24,600 bases of DNA from Scybalenecus merdavium (GTDB lineage Bacteria; Bacillota; Clostridia; Oscillospirales; Acutalibacteraceae). How positions within the stretch are numbered: position 1 is the first letter of the stretch; each line of letters begins with the position of its first letter. The stretch spans positions 1 to 24,600 of the forward strand of contig DVNM01000009.1 of NCBI GenBank assembly GCA_018714405.1, written 5' to 3'. The translations under genes were made by a program, and so were the position numbers. The notes beneath the pieces are model-generated. The model ran no database searches and was not told the origin of the DNA. It saw only the letters and a list, made by a program, of their open reading frames with translations. Positions 15,776 through 22,482 of this stretch are shown piece by piece.

Positions 15776-15838
15776 ATAGTTCTCCTTAATATTTTCATAA
15801 TGTCTTTGTATGCATCGAAAAAGATAAGCGTGTCCGCC

Positions 15839-15856
15839 GGTTAGTAAAAACTAACC
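15839..15856. promoter_or_regulatory. Palindrome GGTTAG-N6-CTAACC at the ZIP transcription start
   Basis: A perfect 6+6 inverted repeat lies at about +2 to +19 relative to the predicted start, where a bound repressor would block transcription. The half-sites resemble DtxR/MntR-family half-sites (GGTTAG), though the spacing differs from the classical box. Metal-dependent repression is inference. Confidence 0.55.
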
Positions 15857-15864
15857 TCGTTTGC

Positions 15865-15893
15865 ATTATATGTTTTTCTGCGGAGTTTGTCAA
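15865..15893 (-). promoter_or_regulatory. Full-consensus promoter of the ZIP transporter
   Basis: -35 TTGACA (15893-15888) and -10 TATAAT (15870-15865), spacer 17: a perfect match. A promoter this strong on a transporter gene usually implies tight repression. Confidence 0.85.
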
Positions 15894-15903
15894 CCTTGAC
15901 AAA
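15886..15903. promoter_or_regulatory. Palindrome TTTGTCAA-CC-TTGACAAA over the -35 box
   Basis: A perfect 8+8 inverted repeat with a 2-base spacer covers the -35 box of the ZIP promoter. A second TTGACA therefore points toward gene C, but no -10 box follows it at a suitable distance. It may be a second operator. Confidence 0.5.
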
Positions 15904-16019
15904 AAAACATATTTAAAAGACACATCTAATAAAAAGTTTATTATTTTTAAAAATGCTCGTTTTTGCAGTTCCTATTCAGCTTTTCTGCTTGTTTTTTACC
16001 GAGTTTACTTGTTTATATA

Positions 16020-16160
16020 AAAACAGTAACATTATAATGGACTGTATACCGTGTTTTGTATTAAAAAAAGACATGTGTCCTTTCATTTGCCGTTCGTTCA
16101 ATAATCTGTAACACTTGGTTAAAAGGGTATTGACAATTTAAAAAAAACATGTTACTGTTT
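16020..16160. repeat. 13-bp inverted site pair AAAACAGTAACAT upstream of gene C
   Basis: AAAACAGTAACAT at 16020-16032 and its exact complement at 16148-16160 are 115 bases apart. The second copy overlaps the candidate -10 box of gene C. A close relative (AACAGTAATAT) lies upstream of B at 12041-12051. Paired operators for looping repression would fit, but no regulator is identified. Confidence 0.6.
16130..16157 (+). promoter_or_regulatory. Candidate promoter of surface protein C
   Basis: -35 TTGACA (16130-16135) is perfect, but the best -10 is TACTGT (16152-16157, three of six) at a 16-base spacing. Such a weak -10 suggests dependence on an activator or an unusual promoter. Confidence 0.4.
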
Positions 16161-16231
16161 TGGTGGAATAGCATAAAAAATGTTATTTCATATATTAATA
16201 TTTTATAAAATCCAACGAAAGGAAAAAAGCT

Positions 16232-18541
16232 ATGAAATCTTTAAAACGTTTTCGCAAATGGCAGGCTGTGATTGCTGTTCTTGCCGCGTTTGCTATCTTC
16301 GCCAGCATCACCACGGTGTTTGCTTCGGGCGACGGCGGCGTGGTCTACACTTCTCCGGACGGCAGCTACACAGCCCAGAAAATGTCGCACCCGGAAGCCG
16401 GCCTTGGTGAGGTCGACGGACTGGTCGATTTTGAAAGCGGCGACCCAGACCGCGGCAACAGCTATTCCTGGGCGGCCGTTGGCTATGGCGACTACATGTA
16501 TGTGGGCACCTGCTATGCCGCGGTGTGGACAACGATCAAAATGATGGCCGGCATGGCCGGGCTGGATGTGGCCACGATCAAAGCGGCCTGCAACATCGCC
16601 TGGAATGGTTCTCTCTATACCGGCGACGAAGTCAACAACCCGACCGATGGCAACCGTGCCGTGCTGGTGCGCATGGACATGAAAAACGGCGATGTCAAAG
16701 TGGTCGATGTTCCGGGCGGCGGTGGCAGCGGTTACCGCGCCGGTACGGTGTTTAATGACAAACTTTATTTTGTGGCTTCCCGCTCCATTCCGGTGCTTGT
16801 GGAAGTTGACCCCAATAATAACGATGCGGCGCAGGTCGTTTACACCTGCGAAAAGTTGAACGATCCTCTGATCTCCACCGGCATCCGTGGCCTGACCTCG
16901 ATCAACGGCCAGCTGATCCTGGCCGGTATCGGCAACGACGGCGCTTATCTGGCCGCTTCTTCCAACCCATCTGCGGGGCAGGACTCGTTTGAGGTCATCG
17001 CCACGCAGGAAGATCTGCTCGACTATCCGGCATACCGCTATACAGATGCGATCTTTGGCGGTTCGATCTGGGATATCATCCCGTTCAATAACCACCTGTA
17101 TGTTACGGTCGTGACTGGTAAAAATGGCGCCAAACAGGCGTTTGCCATGTTCCGCGGCACGCAGGACGAGACGACCGGCGATTGGGATTTTGAACTTTTG
17201 ATCGGCAATCCGGCTGACGGTGCAAAATATCCGTTTGGCCTTGGTGCAGACCGTTCCGGCGCAGCCAACCTGATGGTCTATGACAACCATCTGTACATCG
17301 GCGGCTACAACGATCCAATGGTTGCCCTGCCGCAGGCGCTGCTTCAGTTTAACTATGAACCCATTTACCACGATCTGGCCAACCCGGTCAATCTGTGGCG
17401 CATGGATGCAGACGAAAACTTTGAAATGGTCGCCGGCGAACCGAACGAGCTGTTCGACGAGGTCATCGGCGACCAGGGCTCCGGCTTTGGCAGCAACCTG
17501 AACCAGTACGTCTGGCGCATGGAAAACTATAACGGCAAGCTCTATGTCGGCACGTTCGACATCGGCTCTCTGGCGTACCCGCTGATGCAGGTCACCAACG
17601 GCGACCTCATCAACCGCACGCCGGAAGAGTGGAAGACCCAGATCGGCTATGTGATTGATTTGATCCAGTCGGTCATCGAGGGCGGCATCACCCTGCCTTT
17701 GACCAGAAGCGCGGCGGCAGATGCCAAGCTGAACCTTGGCAGCATCACCGATATTCTGGAGCAGATCGGCGGCCTGCTTGGCCAGGGCGGCGGCAGCGAC
17801 CTGGACGCGACCGAGCAGTTTTACAATCTGCTGAAAAAAGCGCTCAGTGTTTACAACATGGTGCACGACTTCCTGCCCGACAGCATCACGGGCACGCTCG
17901 ACAAGATCCTGAACGAGGAAACGATCGACAATATCTATTATTTCATCGGCACATGTAAATATTTAAGCGAAGGTGAGCGCGGCTTCGACCTGCTCGTGTC
18001 GGACGACGGCGTCAACTTTGACGTGATCACCCGCAACGGCTTCGGCGACCCGTACAACCACGGCTGCCGTGTGTTTGCCATTACGGACCAGGGTCTGTGC
18101 CTTGGTACGGCCAACCCGTTCTACGGCACCCAGGTCTGGAAGCTGACCGACCTTACGGCAGAGGACCCGGATGTGACCGATCCGGATGTCACCGATCCGG
18201 ATGTGACCGACCCCGACGTGACCGATCCGGATGTCACCGACCCGGATGTGACGGATCCCGATGTGACAGACCCGGATGACACGGATCCTGACGTTACAGA
18301 TCCCGATGCCGGCGATCCGGCTACAGAACCCGACGTTACCGTGCCTACGGCCGGCAGCGATACGGACACAGACGACACGGCTGACGACACGGCTTCGCCG
18401 TCCGGCAGCAGCGTTGCGAGCGCCGACAACAGCACGAAGAGCCCGGCAACGGGCGCCGTGTTTGGCGTTGGGTTGTTCGCGGCGGCAGCCGTCCTTTCCG
18501 GCGGCGGTCTGGCCGTTGTGGCACGCAGAAAAAAGAGATAA
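16232..18541 (+). CDS. Secreted, wall-anchored surface protein C (propeller-like, DPDVT stalk)
   Basis: A 769-residue exported protein. Signal peptide about 1-32 (KWQAVIAVLAAFAIFASITT, cleavage near VFA). Residues about 35-640 contain repeated blade-like strands (GDYMYVGTC, NDKLYFVAS, NGQLILAGI, NNHLYVTVV, DNHLYIGGY, NGKLYVGTF, QGLCLGTAN), as in Kelch-like or other beta-propellers. A helical insertion (about 465-570) breaks the last blades. Residues 645-694 are ten DPDVT-type units, followed by a Ser/Thr/Asp-rich stretch. The C-terminus has SPATG, a hydrophobic helix and ARRKKR, a sortase sorting signal of the S/PPxTG type. GAAAGG precedes the ATG. It forms its own transcription unit. A binding or sensing role at the cell surface is likely; no enzyme motif is visible. 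Confidence 0.82.
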   Translation: MKSLKRFRKWQAVIAVLAAFAIFASITTVFASGDGGVVYTSPDGSYTAQKMSHPEAGLGEVDGLVDFESGDPDRGNSYSWAAVGYGDYMYVGTCYAAVWTTIKMMAGMAGLDVATIKAACNIAWNGSLYTGDEVNNPTDGNRAVLVRMDMKNGDVKVVDVPGGGGSGYRAGTVFNDKLYFVASRSIPVLVEVDPNNNDAAQVVYTCEKLNDPLISTGIRGLTSINGQLILAGIGNDGAYLAASSNPSAGQDSFEVIATQEDLLDYPAYRYTDAIFGGSIWDIIPFNNHLYVTVVTGKNGAKQAFAMFRGTQDETTGDWDFELLIGNPADGAKYPFGLGADRSGAANLMVYDNHLYIGGYNDPMVALPQALLQFNYEPIYHDLANPVNLWRMDADENFEMVAGEPNELFDEVIGDQGSGFGSNLNQYVWRMENYNGKLYVGTFDIGSLAYPLMQVTNGDLINRTPEEWKTQIGYVIDLIQSVIEGGITLPLTRSAAADAKLNLGSITDILEQIGGLLGQGGGSDLDATEQFYNLLKKALSVYNMVHDFLPDSITGTLDKILNEETIDNIYYFIGTCKYLSEGERGFDLLVSDDGVNFDVITRNGFGDPYNHGCRVFAITDQGLCLGTANPFYGTQVWKLTDLTAEDPDVTDPDVTDPDVTDPDVTDPDVTDPDVTDPDVTDPDDTDPDVTDPDAGDPATEPDVTVPTAGSDTDTDDTADDTASPSGSSVASADNSTKSPATGAVFGVGLFAAAAVLSGGGLAVVARRKKR
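18164..18313 (+). repeat. Ten 15-bp units coding the (DPDVT)n stalk
   Basis: Ten contiguous in-frame 15-base units: seven DPDVT, then DPDDT, DPDVT and DPDAG. The DNA copies are close (GAYCCGGATGTSACC type), so unit number could vary by slippage. The Asp-rich repeat may bind Ca2+ or simply act as an extended acidic spacer. Confidence 0.9.
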
Positions 18542-18583
18542 CCGCATAGCCGGCATTTCTCCTTAAATTCATATTTTGTACAG

Positions 18584-18616
18584 GCAAAGGGCCGCGCATA
18601 ACGCGCGGCCTTTTGC
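18584..18616 (+). terminator. Terminator of surface protein C gene
   Basis: A 14-bp GC-rich stem (18584-18597 with 18603-18616; one G-U pair), loop ATAAC, with TTTT inside and after the right arm. It lies about 40 bases after the stop codon. Confidence 0.82.
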
Positions 18617-18620
18617 TTTT

Positions 18621-18665
18621 GCACATAAAAACAGCAGTGCGTATTGCACTGCTGTTTTTATGTGC
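18621..18665 (-). terminator. Terminator of the reductase-ECF-kinase cluster
   Basis: A perfect 20-bp stem (18621-18640 with 18646-18665) around GTATT lies 6 bases after the kinase stop codon. The arms contain A5/T5, so a run of U forms in either direction. It is adjacent to the C-gene terminator, so the converging units are doubly insulated. Confidence 0.85.
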
Positions 18666-18670
18666 TTTTA

Positions 18671-19270
18671 TTAAATTTCCTTTTGCGCATCGGTACAGAA
18701 CCTCAGCGCACAGCGCTCTTCGATCGAAAAGGCCTTGAAGTAGGCTTCTTCCAGCGGGATCCACTTGTTTTTGAAAACGGTAAGCGCTTCGGGGCCGTTG
18801 CGCTTTTCAATGCGCGCCAGCCGCGTTTCCAGGCCGGCGGTCAGAAAAATGTGCAGGTCATAGGCGTCCCAAAGATCCGGGTGGCAGCTGTAGGCGCCCT
18901 CGGTCACCACCAGCGGCGCCGGGGCAATGGGCACGGCCGGTTCCAACTGCTGCTTGCGGCAGTCCCAGCGGCGGTATGCGGCTGCCTCACCGCGGCAAAG
19001 CGGCTGCAGCACCTCTTGCCAAAAACGCTCGCGGTCCACATTGCCGCCCGGCTCCTGCAGCCGCTCCTTTGTGCGGGCATTTGGCAGCAGGTAAAAATCG
19101 TCCATGTGCAGCACGGTGCAGCCGGTCTTTTCCTGCAGGCATTCGGCCAAAAGCGACTTGCCGGCCGCGCAGCGCCCGTCTATGGCGATGCGCAGCGGTG
19201 TTTTGGCGGCAAAGTCGGTGCGCAGCGTTTCTAAAATGCACGCGGCCGCCTGTTCGATCACTTTAAACAT
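18671..19270 (-). CDS. P-loop kinase, uridine-kinase-like
   Basis: A cytoplasmic phosphotransferase of 199 residues. The Walker A loop is GRCAAGKS (32-39) after a hydrophobic strand (RIAID). HMDDFYLLP (55-63) is the substrate-binding strand typical of the uridine kinase / phosphoribulokinase / type I pantothenate kinase group. GAYSCHPDLWDAYDLHIFL near 125-145 is typical of uridine-kinase-like proteins. The start (19270) overlaps the end of the ECF S-component gene by 8 bases, so the two proteins are coupled and probably handle one substrate. Whether that is a nucleoside, pantothenate or another vitamin cannot be said. Confidence 0.8.
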   Translation of the reverse strand: MFKVIEQAAACILETLRTDFAAKTPLRIAIDGRCAAGKSLLAECLQEKTGCTVLHMDDFYLLPNARTKERLQEPGGNVDRERFWQEVLQPLCRGEAAAYRRWDCRKQQLEPAVPIAPAPLVVTEGAYSCHPDLWDAYDLHIFLTAGLETRLARIEKRNGPEALTVFKNKWIPLEEAYFKAFSIEERCALRFCTDAQKEI

Positions 19271-19868
19271 GCGATTTGTGCCGGCTCGGGTCGTGGCGTT
19301 TAAATGGTACCAGCCCGGTGCGGTGCAGCGCCAGCATAATGGCGGGGATCAAAATCAGCTGCAGAATGATGCCCGGAACGGCGTTGAGAAACGCGCCGGC
19401 AAAAAACGCCTGCCAGGTAAAGCTGTCGCCCGAAAGGCCAAGCAAAATCACTTCGGTCACGCCCCACACGGCGCGCCCGGCCAGCATGGCAATGATCAGG
19501 CAGCGGTACAGCGCCACCACGCACTGCCATTTGGAAATGGCGTAAAGCAGCCCGGCCACAATGCCGTAGGTCATCAGCTCCAGCGACATGGCCAGCCCGG
19601 TCGGGTAAAGCACCGGCATGCCGAAAATAACGTAGCGCAGAAGCGGCGTGATAAAGCCGATCACGCCGCCGTACTGCCAGCCGCAGATCAGGCCGCACAA
19701 AAACACCGGCAGGTGCATCGGCAGCAGCATGTTGCCGATCTGCGGGATCTGGCCGGTCAAAAGCGGCAGCACCAGCCCCAGCGCCAGAAACATGGCCGAC
19801 AGGGTCAGGTTTTTGGTCATGCCTTTTACAGTCGTTTTCTTGTCTTTTTTGATCGTTTCTTTCTTCAT
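19263..19868 (-). CDS. ECF transporter S component (substrate-binding membrane subunit)
   Basis: A 201-residue membrane protein with about six helices. It gives substrate specificity to an energy-coupling-factor importer whose shared EcfA/A'/T module is encoded elsewhere. TKNLTLSAMFLALGLVLPLLTGQIPQIGNMLLPMHLPV is a segment I recall from many clostridial ECF S components (about 18-55), and the helices with GWQYGGVIGFITPLLR and PTGLAMSLELMTYG also fit. The basic N-terminus (MKKETIKKDKK) is cytoplasmic. GAGGTG lies upstream of the ATG (19868), 18 bases after the reductase pseudogene's stop. The substrate is unknown; the overlapping kinase gene suggests one that is phosphorylated after entry. No riboswitch precedes it because it is internal to a cluster. 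Confidence 0.85.
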   Translation of the reverse strand: MKKETIKKDKKTTVKGMTKNLTLSAMFLALGLVLPLLTGQIPQIGNMLLPMHLPVFLCGLICGWQYGGVIGFITPLLRYVIFGMPVLYPTGLAMSLELMTYGIVAGLLYAISKWQCVVALYRCLIIAMLAGRAVWGVTEVILLGLSGDSFTWQAFFAGAFLNAVPGIILQLILIPAIMLALHRTGLVPFKRHDPSRHKSHV

Positions 19869-19886
19869 TTGGTCACCTCATGTGTG

Positions 19887-20932
19887 TTATTGGCCGAAAT
19901 ATGCGCAAATCTTTTGCATGCGCGCCGACTGGTGCACATGAAACGGACAGCGCCGGTCGCAGTGGCCGCAGCCGATGCAGTCGCCGGCCTGCTTTGTCAG
20001 GTGCAGGTAGTGGTCTTTGGCCAGCGTATCGCCGGCGTTTGCCAGGTCAAAGTATTTGTTGATAAGCCCAATGTCGAGCCCGGCCGGGCACGGTGCGCAG
20101 TGGTTGCAGTACACGCACACGCCGTCGGCCTTTGCCGGCTCAAATTCGGCCAAAACAGAGTAATCTTTGTCAGCCGCCGGCGCGTCAAAAAAGCCCAAAA
20201 TCCGTTTCAAATCTTGGCGGTCGCGCACGCCCGGCAAAACGGTCAGCACGCCCGGCGTGTCCAGTGCGTACTGCAGGCACTGGACACGCCGGCAAAAGCT
20301 TTCATAACGGAAATGCCGACGCCTTCTGCGCTGCAGCGGCGGTAAAGCGCGCGCCGCCGGGCCGTGGCGCCAATGCCGTAGTCGCCGCGGCTGTAGTCGT
20401 AGGCCGGGTTGATGCTGAACATCACCATGTCGAGCAGGCCGGTGTCCAGCATTTTTTCCACGATTTCCGGCGTGTGCGACGACATGCCGATGCGGTGCAC
20501 GGCGCCGCTTTTTTGCAGCTCCTTTATGTAGTCCAAAATACCGCCGTCCAGCACGGCCTGCAGATCTTCCTCTTCATCGATGCAGTGAATAAAGCCAAAG
20601 TCGATGTAGTCGGTTCGCAGCATTTTCAGCTGCCAGTCCACAGAACGCTTGATCTCGTCCGGCTCCAGCGTCCAGCCGTATTTGCCGCTGCGGTAGTCGG
20701 CGCCGAAATGCACCTGAAAGAAAACTTTTTCACGCGCACCGGCCACAGCGCGGCCGTAGGCGGCAAACGGCGAGGCGTCGCCGGCGGCCATGTCAAAGTA
20801 GTTGATGCCGTTTTCAAGTGCCATGGTGATGGTGGCTTCGGTCTCTTTTGCACCGGCCGGGCCGAGCGAACTGCTGCCCAGCCCGAATACGCTGATTTTT
20901 TCATCGCCTTTCGGCAGTTTGCGGTATTCCAT
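19887..20932 (-). pseudogene. Aldo/keto reductase with C-terminal 4Fe-4S domain, frame-broken
   Basis: The gene starts normally (20932; AAAGGA upstream) and reads as an aldo/keto reductase (FGLGSSSLG, NGINYFDMAAGD, DYIDFGFIHCIDEE, IGMSSHTPE). After VGISVMKAFAG it enters an alien tail and stops at 20243. The missing C-terminal part continues in another frame from about 20264 (VQCLQYALDTPGVLTVLPGV) to 19887, with two cluster motifs: CVYCNHCAPC and CIGCGHCDRRC. About 15-25 residues expected between the two parts seem to be missing, and the join sits in a perfect 16-bp inverted repeat. The usual Tyr and Lys of the reductase tetrad also seem to be replaced. A true inactivating deletion and an assembly error are both possible. 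Confidence 0.8.
20252..20292. repeat. Perfect 16-bp inverted repeat at the reductase frame break
   Basis: Arms 20252-20267 and 20277-20292 are exactly complementary around a 9-base loop. The right-hand (gene upstream) arm coincides with the place where the first reading frame loses its family match. Such structures promote template-switch or hairpin deletions and also sequencing errors. Confidence 0.85.
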
Positions 20933-20960
20933 AGGATTTCCTTTCGCGCGTGTTTACGGC

Positions 20961-22097
20961 TCAGCCCTGCTGCAGCATTTTGGCAAAGTCCGCCATCGCT
21001 TCTGAAATTTTGATCTGCTGCGGGCAAACGGCTTCGCAGCTGCCACAGCCGATGCAGGCCGAGGGCTGTTTGTCCTGCGGCAGGGCCGAAAGCGCCATCG
21101 GCGCCAAAAAGCCGCCGTCCGAGAAGTTGTGTTCGTTGTAAAGCGCCAGCAGTTCCGGAATGGGCAGACCCTGCGGGCAGTGGCTCGTGCAGTAGTGGCA
21201 GGCCGTGCAGGGCAGCACTTTTTTGCTGAGCATCTGGCCGGCAATGTCCATCAGCGCCGCCATTTCCTCCGCATTCAGCGGCTTGTCGCTTTCAAAGGTG
21301 GCAATGTTCTCCTGCAGCTGCGCCATGTTCGACATGCCCGAAAGCGTTACGGTCACGTCCGGAATGCTCTGCAAAAAGCGAAATGCCCAGGCCGGCACTT
21401 TTTCGTTCGGGCGCATAGCCGTCAGCCTGGCGGCAAGCCCTTCGGGCAGGTTCGCAAGCCGGCCGCCGCGCAGCGGCTCCATCACCCACACCGGAATGCC
21501 GTATTCCTGCAAAAGCCCCACTTTTGCCTTGGCGTCCTGGAACGTCCAGTCCAGGTAATTCAGCTGGATCTGGCAAAATTCCATGTCTTTGCCGTAATCC
21601 TCTAAAAAACGTTTCATAACGGGCAGCGCGCCGTGCGCCGAAAAGCCCAGGTGGCGGATTCGGCCGGCTTTCTTCTGCTGCATCAGGTAGTCGTAAGTGC
21701 CGTACTTCGGGTCCAGGTATGCGTCAATGTTCATTTCGCACACGTTGTGGAACAGGTAAAAGTCAAAGTAGTCTACGCCGCATTTTTTCAGCTGCGCTTC
21801 AAAAATCTCTTCCACCTTGCCCATGTTCGCCAGGTCATAGCCCGGAAATTTGGTGGCCAGGTAAAAGCTTTGGCGGTCGTGGCGTGCCAGGGCTTTGCCC
21901 ATCACCAGCTCAGAATTGCCGCCGTGGTAGCCCCATGCCGTGTCGTAGTAGTTTACGCCGTGCGCCATGGCGTAGTCCACCATCTGCATCGCGGCCGCCT
22001 CGTCGATCTGGTTGTCGTCGCCGTCCACAACGGGCAGGCGCATGGCGCCCAGACCCAGGGCGGAAAGCTTCAGGTCCTGAAACGGTTTGTAGATCAT
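20961..22097 (-). CDS. Aldo/keto reductase with C-terminal 4Fe-4S ferredoxin-like domain
   Basis: A cytoplasmic oxidoreductase of 378 residues. The reductase barrel (about 1-290) has a complete tetrad: Asp52, Tyr57 (YYDTAWGYHGG), Lys83 (ATKFPG) and His117 (FHNV). The C-terminal domain carries two 4Fe-4S motifs: C297-C300-C303-C307 (CTACHYCTSHC) and C348-C351-C354-C358 (CIGCGSCEAVC). Such fusions are common in anaerobic Clostridia and probably couple carbonyl reduction to ferredoxin-type electrons; the substrate is unknown. I choose the start at 22097, with AAAAGGAG 9 bases upstream, over a longer frame from 22157. First gene of the cluster, with a MerR-type promoter candidate at 22163-22193. 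The broken paralogue follows 28 bases downstream. Confidence 0.92.
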   Translation of the reverse strand: MIYKPFQDLKLSALGLGAMRLPVVDGDDNQIDEAAAMQMVDYAMAHGVNYYDTAWGYHGGNSELVMGKALARHDRQSFYLATKFPGYDLANMGKVEEIFEAQLKKCGVDYFDFYLFHNVCEMNIDAYLDPKYGTYDYLMQQKKAGRIRHLGFSAHGALPVMKRFLEDYGKDMEFCQIQLNYLDWTFQDAKAKVGLLQEYGIPVWVMEPLRGGRLANLPEGLAARLTAMRPNEKVPAWAFRFLQSIPDVTVTLSGMSNMAQLQENIATFESDKPLNAEEMAALMDIAGQMLSKKVLPCTACHYCTSHCPQGLPIPELLALYNEHNFSDGGFLAPMALSALPQDKQPSACIGCGSCEAVCPQQIKISEAMADFAKMLQQG

Positions 22098-22162
22098 CAA
22101 AAACACTCCTTTTGCCGTCTTTTCTGTATTTTTGCGGTTTTGCGTGCCGCTTTTCACTTTGT

Positions 22163-22193
22163 ATTTTACTACATAAAGCTGACTTCAAGTCAA
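22163..22193 (-). promoter_or_regulatory. Promoter of the reductase cluster, long (19-bp) spacer
   Basis: Minus strand: -35 TTGACT (22193-22188), -10 TAAAAT (22168-22163), spacer 19. An imperfect dyad ACTTGAAG-N4-CTTTATGT lies in the spacer. A 19-base spacer with an internal dyad is the hallmark of promoters activated by MerR-family proteins. No MerR gene is in the window. Confidence 0.5.
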
Positions 22194-22292
22194 TAGGTTT
22201 GCCGAACTTTTTAAACTTTATTTGCATTTTTTTGCGCGCCTTTGGTGCTTTTTTCAAATGCCCCGTGCTTTTTGCACAGGACATTTTTTGTG

Positions 22293-22395
22293 CGCGAAAA
22301 AACAAGGCTCCTTTGCAGATGCGTCTCGCGAAATAAACACGCCCTTTTTTGCAGGCATGTTCGCGAAAAAAACACGGCCTGTTTTGAGGGGCACG
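22293..22395. repeat. Three imperfect ~35-bp direct repeats (CGCGAAAWAAACACGSCC core)
   Basis: Units begin at 22293, 22327 and 22362, at a 34-35 base period. All share CGCGAAA, an A-run and ACA(A/C)G, then a GC-rich and T-rich part ending in GCA. The third begins with palindromic TTCGCGAA. This looks like an iterated binding site in front of the Mor-like gene. Confidence 0.6.
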
Positions 22396-22482
22396 CGCGG
22401 AACTTTACAAGGAACTGTTCCGCACCATTGCCGCTCTATACATGTCCGTACAGACGCATCATAATGAGAAAGGAGTCGAACG

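Larger units (their letters stand above)
15776..16231. other. Intergenic region between the ZIP transporter and surface protein C
   Basis: This 456-base AT-rich gap has no supported gene. It holds the ZIP promoter and its two palindromes, a TAACATTATA motif (16027-16036) also found upstream of B (11955-11964), the 13-bp inverted site pair (16020-16032, 16148-16160), a candidate C promoter (16130-16157) and the C ribosome site. Confidence 0.7.
22098..22482. other. Intergenic region between the reductase and the Mor-like gene
   Basis: This 385-base gap has no supported gene. It contains the reductase promoter, a GTGC-TTTTT-GCAC mini-hairpin (22265-22277), three imperfect ~35-base direct repeats (22293-22395), a CGGAAC/GTTCCG inverted pair (22398-22403, 22417-22422) overlapping GGAAC-T-GTTCC, and the Mor-like ribosome site. 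No convincing plus-strand promoter was found. Confidence 0.6.

Noticed and set aside
15896..15924. A plus-strand promoter from the second TTGACA in the ZIP palindrome
   Set aside because: No -10-like hexamer at 15-19 bases.
18121..18624. Minus-strand open frame with SGSVT repeats
   Set aside because: Antisense of the DPDVT stalk; no ribosome site or family match.
19869..19886. Riboswitch upstream of the ECF S component
   Set aside because: Only 18 bases separate it from the preceding gene, too short for any aptamer.
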